Shown here piece by piece: positions 59,006-64,000 of a stretch of 64,000 nucleotides of DNA. This DNA is from Sphingobacterium corticibacterium (lineage in GTDB: Bacteria; Bacteroidota; Bacteroidia; Sphingobacteriales; Sphingobacteriaceae): the NCBI RefSeq assembly GCF_004208525.1, contig NZ_SGIT01000002.1:434001-498000 (forward strand), read 5' to 3'. The number at the start of each line of letters is the position of its first letter. The stretch's first letter is position 1. The notes beneath the pieces are model-generated. The model was not told where the DNA came from and ran no database searches. It saw only the letters and a program-made list of their open reading frames with translations. A program made the position numbers and the translations under genes.

Positions 59006-61612
59006 CTAATTTTTTAATAACCGCTGTATCTCATCCAGCTTCATAAGCGCTTCTACCGGTGTCAGCGTATTTACATCCAGATTATTCAACATATCCCTTA
59101 TCTTTTCCAAAACAGGATCATCGATGGCAAACATTTGTAACTGATACGCTTGCTTTTGCATCTTGCGCATACTATCTTTAATCTGCTCTCCTCCTGTACG
59201 TTCTTGCTCCAGCCGTTTCAAAATTTCATTGGCACGTCCGATTAGCTTGGGGGGCATCCCTGCTAATTTCGCTACGTGGATACCAAAGCTATGTTCTGAC
59301 CCACCGGGAATTAATTTTCGCAAAAAAATCACCTTATTATTCATCTCCTTGACCGTCACATTGAAGTTTTTGATACGTGACATGGAATTCGTAAGTTCAT
59401 TAAGCTCATGATAGTGTGTCGCAAAGAGTGTTTTAGCACGAGCAGCAGGGTGGTTATGCAGGAATTCTGCGATAGCCCATGCGATGGATATACCGTCATA
59501 AGTACTTGTTCCTCGTCCGATCTCATCCAATAATATCAACGATCTGTCAGACAAGTTATTCATAATACTGGCGGTTTCATTCATTTCCACCATGAACGTT
59601 GATTCTCCTGAGGAAAGATTATCCGAAGCACCCACCCGGGTAAAAATTTTATCTACTAAACCAATAGACGCTTCTTTTGCCGGCACAAAACATCCTATCT
59701 GAGCCATCAATACAATTAGGCCTGTCTGGCGCAACAACGCCGATTTACCGGCCATATTGGGTCCCGTGATGATAATGATCTGTTGGTTTTCGGGGTCTAA
59801 TAAGGTATCATTTGTAATATAATCTTCGCCTATTGGCAGATGTTTTTCAATAACGGGGTGTCGCCCTCCCTTGATATCGAGTACTTTTCCTTCATTAAGT
59901 TGGGGTTTGACATAATAGTTCTTCTCCGCGATCAATGCAAAGTTCAGCAGTACATCCAACTTAGCTATCAATTGCGCATTCAGCTGAATGGGTTTGATAT
60001 AGGCGGCAATATCAAGCAAAAGCTCGGCGTAGATACGATTCTCAATAGCTTGTATTTTTTCCTCCGCTCCCAATATCTGCTCCTCATACTCTTTCAGCTC
60101 TTCTGTAATATAACGCTCGGCGTTTACTAACGTCTGTTTCCGTACCCACGATGTTGGCACCTTATCCTTATGCGTATTTGTCACCTCTAAATAATAGCCA
60201 AAAACATTGTTGAACGCTATTTTCAAAGAAGGTATACCCGTAGCTTCCGATTCTCGACGCTGAATTTCTAATAAATAATCTTTTCCGCCGAAAGCTACTT
60301 TACGTAGCTTATCCAAATCCTCATCCACACCGTTTGCAATTACATTCCCCTTATTCAGTGCTACCGGAGGTTCTGCTTGAAGGGTTCGCTCCATTTTGTC
60401 GCGGATGATCTGGCATACGTTCAACTGCTCTGAAATGACACGCAATGCTTCGGACGCTTCTTGATTAGTCAACGCTTTCAGTTTTTCTACGACATATAAG
60501 GCGCGCTTCAATTGTGTAATTTCGCGAGGATTCGCTTTTTGAAGACCAATTTTAGAAATCAAACGCTCCAAATCACCAATCTGCTTGATTTCCCTTATCA
60601 GCTCGTCCCGGAGTTCGCGGTTATTATAAAAATATTCCACCACGTTCAGTCGCTCATGTATAGACTTCAAGTCCTTCAGTGGCATCACCATCCAACGTTT
60701 TAACAGCCGTGCACCCATAGGTGAAGCGGTTTCATCAAGTATATCGACCAACGTCGCCGCATTTTCGTTTGCGGAGCCAATAAGTTCTAAATTACGTATG
60801 GTAAAGCGATCCAACCACATATAGTGGTCTTCCTCTATACGGGAAATATTCGATATATGTTGTAGATTACGATGTTCTGTTTCATTGAGATAATGCAGGG
60901 CAACACCTGCAGATAAGGTGCTTAAAGGCATTCGCTCAATACCAAAACCCTTCATGGATTTAACTTCGAAATGCTTCAATAGTGTTTCCGTAGCGTAATC
61001 TCCCGTATAAGGCCATTCATCTAATGTATAGGTATAATACTGGCCACCAAACTGCTCTACAAAATCTTTATATTGTTTTTTGGGCAAGATAATCTCCGTC
61101 GGTTTAAACCCCTGTAAAAGTTTATCTATATAGCTCGCACTTCCTTGTGCTACCAAAAATTCCCCGGTAGATATATCGAGAAAAGCCACACCATATTGCC
61201 CTCTTTCATTAAAAATCGATGCCAAATAATTATTAGCTTTCTGCTGGACAATGTTGTCGTTATAGGAAACCCCCGGTGTTACAAGTTCCGTGACACCACG
61301 TTTAACAATAGTTTTCGTTTGTTTGGGATCTTCCAACTGATCACAGATAGCAACACGTTGTCCTGCCCGCACCAATCTGGGCAAATAGGTTTCCAAAGAA
61401 TGATGTGGAAAACCGGCAAGTGCTGTTTCCGATTCGGTTCCATTTCCCCGCTTAGTCAATACAATCCCCAAGATCCCGGCTGCTTTAACAGCGTCGTCTC
61501 CAAAAGTTTCGTAAAAATCGCCTACTCTAAACAGCAATAACGCCCCTGGATATTTCGCCTTGATCGTATTATATTGCTGCATTAAAGGTGTTTGCTTCTT
61601 CGCCTTTGCCAA
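59006..61612 (-). CDS. mutS: DNA mismatch repair protein MutS
   Basis: The 868-residue MutS1 has the mismatch-recognition motif LFRVGDFYETFGDDA (Phe-x-Glu near residues 33-35), lever and clamp domains, then the ATPase. This has Walker A GPNMAGKSALLRQ (near 620), STFMVEMNETASIMNN, Walker B LILLDEIGRGTSTYDG and the H-loop FATHYHEL. The dimerisation helix-turn-helix and a C-terminal tail are present. It recognises mispairs and recruits MutL. Full length, with no frame damage. Confidence 0.97.
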   Translation of the reverse strand: MAKAKKQTPLMQQYNTIKAKYPGALLLFRVGDFYETFGDDAVKAAGILGIVLTKRGNGTESETALAGFPHHSLETYLPRLVRAGQRVAICDQLEDPKQTKTIVKRGVTELVTPGVSYNDNIVQQKANNYLASIFNERGQYGVAFLDISTGEFLVAQGSASYIDKLLQGFKPTEIILPKKQYKDFVEQFGGQYYTYTLDEWPYTGDYATETLLKHFEVKSMKGFGIERMPLSTLSAGVALHYLNETEHRNLQHISNISRIEEDHYMWLDRFTIRNLELIGSANENAATLVDILDETASPMGARLLKRWMVMPLKDLKSIHERLNVVEYFYNNRELRDELIREIKQIGDLERLISKIGLQKANPREITQLKRALYVVEKLKALTNQEASEALRVISEQLNVCQIIRDKMERTLQAEPPVALNKGNVIANGVDEDLDKLRKVAFGGKDYLLEIQRRESEATGIPSLKIAFNNVFGYYLEVTNTHKDKVPTSWVRKQTLVNAERYITEELKEYEEQILGAEEKIQAIENRIYAELLLDIAAYIKPIQLNAQLIAKLDVLLNFALIAEKNYYVKPQLNEGKVLDIKGGRHPVIEKHLPIGEDYITNDTLLDPENQQIIIITGPNMAGKSALLRQTGLIVLMAQIGCFVPAKEASIGLVDKIFTRVGASDNLSSGESTFMVEMNETASIMNNLSDRSLILLDEIGRGTSTYDGISIAWAIAEFLHNHPAARAKTLFATHYHELNELTNSMSRIKNFNVTVKEMNNKVIFLRKLIPGGSEHSFGIHVAKLAGMPPKLIGRANEILKRLEQERTGGEQIKDSMRKMQKQAYQLQMFAIDDPVLEKIRDMLNNLDVNTLTPVEALMKLDEIQRLLKN

Positions 61613-61724
61613 TGGTTTTATGATTTTTAATGAACCGTAAAAATAAGGGAAATGATGTGATTTGGCAAGGTGAATGATATTTTGAAAAAAATCTTCTAGT
61701 TTTGCTTATCGAACCAGAAAAAAA

Positions 61725-62459
61725 ATGGCAATCAAACGGTCATCAACGAAAAAAAACACGAGGAAAAAAGCACCCCGTAAGACATGGCGCACAGCGGTCA
61801 AAAAATGGTCGATGCGTCTTATCATTGGCTTTTTCGGACTTACTATTACCTGGGTATTACTACTTACCTTCATCAATCCTCCCCTCACTTATCTTCAAGT
61901 CAAAAGGGGTTTTGAACGAAAAGCTGTCGGGAAAGAATGGAAAATAGATAAAAAATGGTTGTCCTATGACGATATGTCTGACAATCTCAAGCTTGCAGCG
62001 ATCGCCGGAGAGGATGCGTATTTCTTAACGCATAGCGGATTTGATACAAAAGCCATCGAGAAAGCAATGGAAAGAAACAAAGCCGGAAAATCGTTACGGG
62101 GAGGCAGTACCATCAGCCAACAAGTGGCTAAAAATGTTTTTCTCTGGCCGCAACGTTCTTGGTTACGAAAGGGACTGGAGGCGTATTTCACGGTGTTAAT
62201 CGAGGCGTTTTGGAGTAAGAAACGTATACTGGAGGTATACTTAAATGTCATCGAAATGGGACAAGGGGTATATGGAGCTGAAGCAGCAGCACAGTACTAC
62301 TTTCACAAATCTGCTAAAAGCTTAACCAGAAAAGAAGCTGCACTTATTATCGCTATTCTGCCAAGCCCTCAAAAGTGGGATGCCAAACGCCCGTCAGCTT
62401 ACGTTAACCGACGGGCGAATAGCATTGTAAGATATATGGGACATTATCGTATTCCGTGA
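61725..62459 (+). CDS. mtgA: Monofunctional biosynthetic peptidoglycan transglycosylase
   Basis: The 244-residue protein starts with a very basic tail (1-30) and one membrane helix (about 32-50). GT51 motifs follow: IAGEDAYFLTHSGFD (catalytic Glu near 91), LRGGSTISQQVAKNVFLWPQRS and KKRILEVYLNVIEMGQGVYGAEAAAQYYF. It polymerises lipid II into glycan strands on the outer face of the inner membrane. A TAGTTTTG box (61697-61704) lies 20 bp upstream of the ATG. It is convergent with the SusE/F-like gene. Confidence 0.95.
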   Translation: MAIKRSSTKKNTRKKAPRKTWRTAVKKWSMRLIIGFFGLTITWVLLLTFINPPLTYLQVKRGFERKAVGKEWKIDKKWLSYDDMSDNLKLAAIAGEDAYFLTHSGFDTKAIEKAMERNKAGKSLRGGSTISQQVAKNVFLWPQRSWLRKGLEAYFTVLIEAFWSKKRILEVYLNVIEMGQGVYGAEAAAQYYFHKSAKSLTRKEAALIIAILPSPQKWDAKRPSAYVNRRANSIVRYMGHYRIP

Positions 62460-62480
62460 CAACGATAATCACCGGTACCT

Positions 62481-63827
62481 TTAACGTTTCGCGAAAGAAA
62501 CTACTCCATTATCATTTCCTCCTGTTAAATCGACCGTAAGTACATATGTGGCGCCTTCCTCCAATGTCACACCATCAGCAAGCCCAATATTCCAACTACT
62601 GGTTAGTTTTATCAAGCTTTCCGAGCCTGCTGCTAAAGTCAGACTGCTGAACTCACCACCCCAGCCGTTCTGGAAGAAAAATTTAAAATCTAAATAATCT
62701 GTGCGGAAACGTTGTCCGAGTGATGAACCCTGCTCCGGTCCGGCAATACCGGTAAATTGATACTTTTTAGCTGAAATTTCAGCTACACAGTACGCCGCTC
62801 CCGGATTCCAGCCAAATTGTGAATCCAATGAAGGTGAACCTACACCCCAACCCATCAGCCAAAGCGCTCCATGCCCATCATCACCAAGCGTTGCTTCGTT
62901 CTCGCCTTCCATACGGGCAATCGCAAAAGATTTCGATTCCGTGTCGGCAACCACACGATATTCCCCACTCATCGGTAAGAACGTCAAACCACCATCCGTT
63001 CCTTTTATAAAATAATCCGGATCGACCCACCATTCGGCCAGCTCAACACCTGTGACCTGAATGGTTTGTCCCTGCGTCAGCGTCTTTTGTACATAGTAAC
63101 TATCAGCATCCAAAGCGATCATATCCTCTCCATCAAACGTCATTTCCACCAAAGGTCCGTGCTCATAAGTCAGGACATTGAGGGTAACCTCATAAGCCGT
63201 TTCCGTACCGGAAAAGCTGATCAGATCGGCGGTTTCCCCTACGATTATTTGATTATCAACCGATTTTCCGAAAATCAGCTCATTACCGTTCTCTCCTACT
63301 TTTGGCGATTTTATACGTGCACGGAGTGCTTGCGGAAAATTGCCGGTTACGCTATAATGATACAGTGATTCTTTCTCCATCCGATACTCCTCTCCATCCG
63401 AATCCACTAAGGTCAAGTAAGGAAAGTCCGGACGGGAAAGTGCCAGATCTTTCTGCTGCTCGTTTTTCACCATCCCGACATTTTCCAGCACGAATTTCAG
63501 TTGTGCTGTTCCATCTGGAATATTTTTCAAGAATGGTACATAAATTTTACCATTGTAATTACCGTATTCCTTGGTACGGATAATCGTTTCTGAAACCAGA
63601 TCACCACTGAAATACAATTGCGCTTTTAACGTAGACAAGGCCTTTCCATCATCCGATACATGCACATTAAAAGGGATACTATCGCCAAACAGGGCCGTTG
63701 TAGGCACCTCGTTTAACGTCATAATCGGGTTTCCACCCCCAAGAGGATATTCATAGTCTTCTTTACAGGCTACTACCGCAACCAAGCAGAGAAAAAAGCC
63801 TATATATTTCTTTATCTTGTTCATCAT
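62481..63827 (-). CDS. SusE/SusF-like surface glycan-binding lipoprotein (DUF5125-like)
   Basis: The 448-residue lipoprotein has a signal ending LVAVVACKED (lipid Cys at about 22). An Ig-like domain follows (35-125, PIMTLNEVPTTALFGDSIPFNVHVSDDGKALSTLKAQL), then middle beta domains (150-310, DUF5125-like) and a C-terminal SusE/F-like beta-sandwich (310-448, WLMGWGVGSPSLDSQFGWNPGAAYCVAEI). ATG at 63827 overlaps the stop of the upstream hydrolase by 4 bp; a TTG at 63833 is less likely. It probably holds polysaccharide at the cell surface for the hydrolase. Confidence 0.78.
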   Translation of the reverse strand: MMNKIKKYIGFFLCLVAVVACKEDYEYPLGGGNPIMTLNEVPTTALFGDSIPFNVHVSDDGKALSTLKAQLYFSGDLVSETIIRTKEYGNYNGKIYVPFLKNIPDGTAQLKFVLENVGMVKNEQQKDLALSRPDFPYLTLVDSDGEEYRMEKESLYHYSVTGNFPQALRARIKSPKVGENGNELIFGKSVDNQIIVGETADLISFSGTETAYEVTLNVLTYEHGPLVEMTFDGEDMIALDADSYYVQKTLTQGQTIQVTGVELAEWWVDPDYFIKGTDGGLTFLPMSGEYRVVADTESKSFAIARMEGENEATLGDDGHGALWLMGWGVGSPSLDSQFGWNPGAAYCVAEISAKKYQFTGIAGPEQGSSLGQRFRTDYLDFKFFFQNGWGGEFSSLTLAAGSESLIKLTSSWNIGLADGVTLEEGATYVLTVDLTGGNDNGVVSFAKR

Positions 63828-64000
63828 TTCCAAGTATATGAAACCACCGACTGTGCCGGAATTTCTGCTCCAAAATAGTTTGTTCCATCCGAAAAAGTAA
63901 TACGTTTATCCGCCGTGTTCTCATTGAGCAACACCACCGCATAGCTGTTGTCTGGATTCTTAAAAGCTGACAGCACAACTCCATCTTCCGTAAAACCTTC
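63824..64000 (-). CDS. C-terminal end of a GH30-like glycoside hydrolase (runs off the right edge)
   Basis: From the right edge, 58 codons read to the TGA at 63824-63826: EGFTEDGVVLSAFKNPDNS, then AVVLLNENTADKRITFSDG and AEIPAQSVVSYTWK. This is the C-terminal beta-sandwich of GH30/GH51-type hydrolases, in which PAxSxxTxxW closes the domain. The catalytic barrel is outside the window, so the assignment to GH30 rests on the tail only. It is translationally coupled to the SusE/F-like gene, as in polysaccharide-utilisation loci. Confidence 0.6.
   Translation of the reverse strand, partial: EGFTEDGVVLSAFKNPDNSYAVVLLNENTADKRITFSDGTNYFGAEIPAQSVVSYTWK

Noticed and set aside
1..64000. CRISPR arrays, rRNA and tRNA genes, insertion sequences
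   Set aside because: No regularly spaced direct repeats of CRISPR size, no rRNA-like sequence, no cloverleaf with CCA-type end and no transposase were seen; a dedicated tRNA or IS search could still find divergent cases.

Overview
The window is chromosomal DNA of a member of the Bacteroidota, most likely family Sphingobacteriaceae (Sphingobacterium, Pedobacter or a relative). The evidence is promoters of the TAnnTTTG type with very short leaders, TonB-dependent receptors with carboxypeptidase-like N-terminal domains, many SPII lipoproteins, DUF4834, DUF2795 and HYC_CC_PP family proteins, and a Sus-type polysaccharide locus entering at the right edge. This placement is inferred from gene content; no rRNA or tRNA gene was seen. 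Neither strand dominates, and most genes are intact.

Layout. 1-4.9 kb: 5' part of an outer-membrane receptor, an M20 dipeptidase, PlsC, a LolD-like ATPase, DUF2795 and a small secreted protein. 4.9-8.7 kb: a tryptophan operon trpDFBA behind a leader peptide with three Trp codons and a terminator (attenuator); trpE, trpG and trpC are absent here. 8.7-12 kb: a Cys/His-rich membrane protein and an HMA-TonB receptor fusion, probably for copper or another soft metal. 12-14.4 kb: maf, kdsC-like, a candidate small RNA and floA. 14.6-20.8 kb: a signalling cluster of two hybrid histidine kinases around stand-alone CheR and CheB proteins. 20.8-41.4 kb: housekeeping genes (azurin, two lpdA, thioesterase, a LacI regulator, lolD, sucC, asnS, tsaC-like, recF, tilS, OstA/LptA-like, rdgB, deoxyhypusine-synthase-like) broken up by intergenic palindromic repeats.

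41.4-55.7 kb is the most unusual part. It holds about a dozen envelope genes (lipoproteins, LpoB-like and COG3014-like proteins, barrels, an OmpA-like protein, two related serpin-like lipoproteins, an FGE/SUMF1-fold protein), a polyvalent-type protein kinase and one PAS-LuxR regulator. Four transcription units there are each preceded by the same palindrome, AATACCCA-N4-TGGGTATT. In all four, its centre lies exactly 31.5 bp upstream of a TAnnTTTG/A box, which is what an activator site would look like. I infer that the PAS-LuxR protein (49020-49784) binds it and that the genes form one envelope regulon. The regulator's own start codon lies inside a separate perfect 19-bp-arm inverted repeat.

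A second non-genic system is a family of at least five intergenic repeats (near 29.5, 35.8, 36.0, 57.5 and 58.9 kb). Their long hairpins carry paired, compensating base changes, and they are bordered by T-run/A-run hairpins whose outer clamps differ from copy to copy but always pair. 55.8-64 kb: a MerR regulator, a phosphodiesterase, trmN6, an unknown surface protein between two repeats, mutS, mtgA, and the edge of a polysaccharide-utilisation locus (SusE/F-like lipoprotein and the C-terminus of a GH30-like hydrolase).
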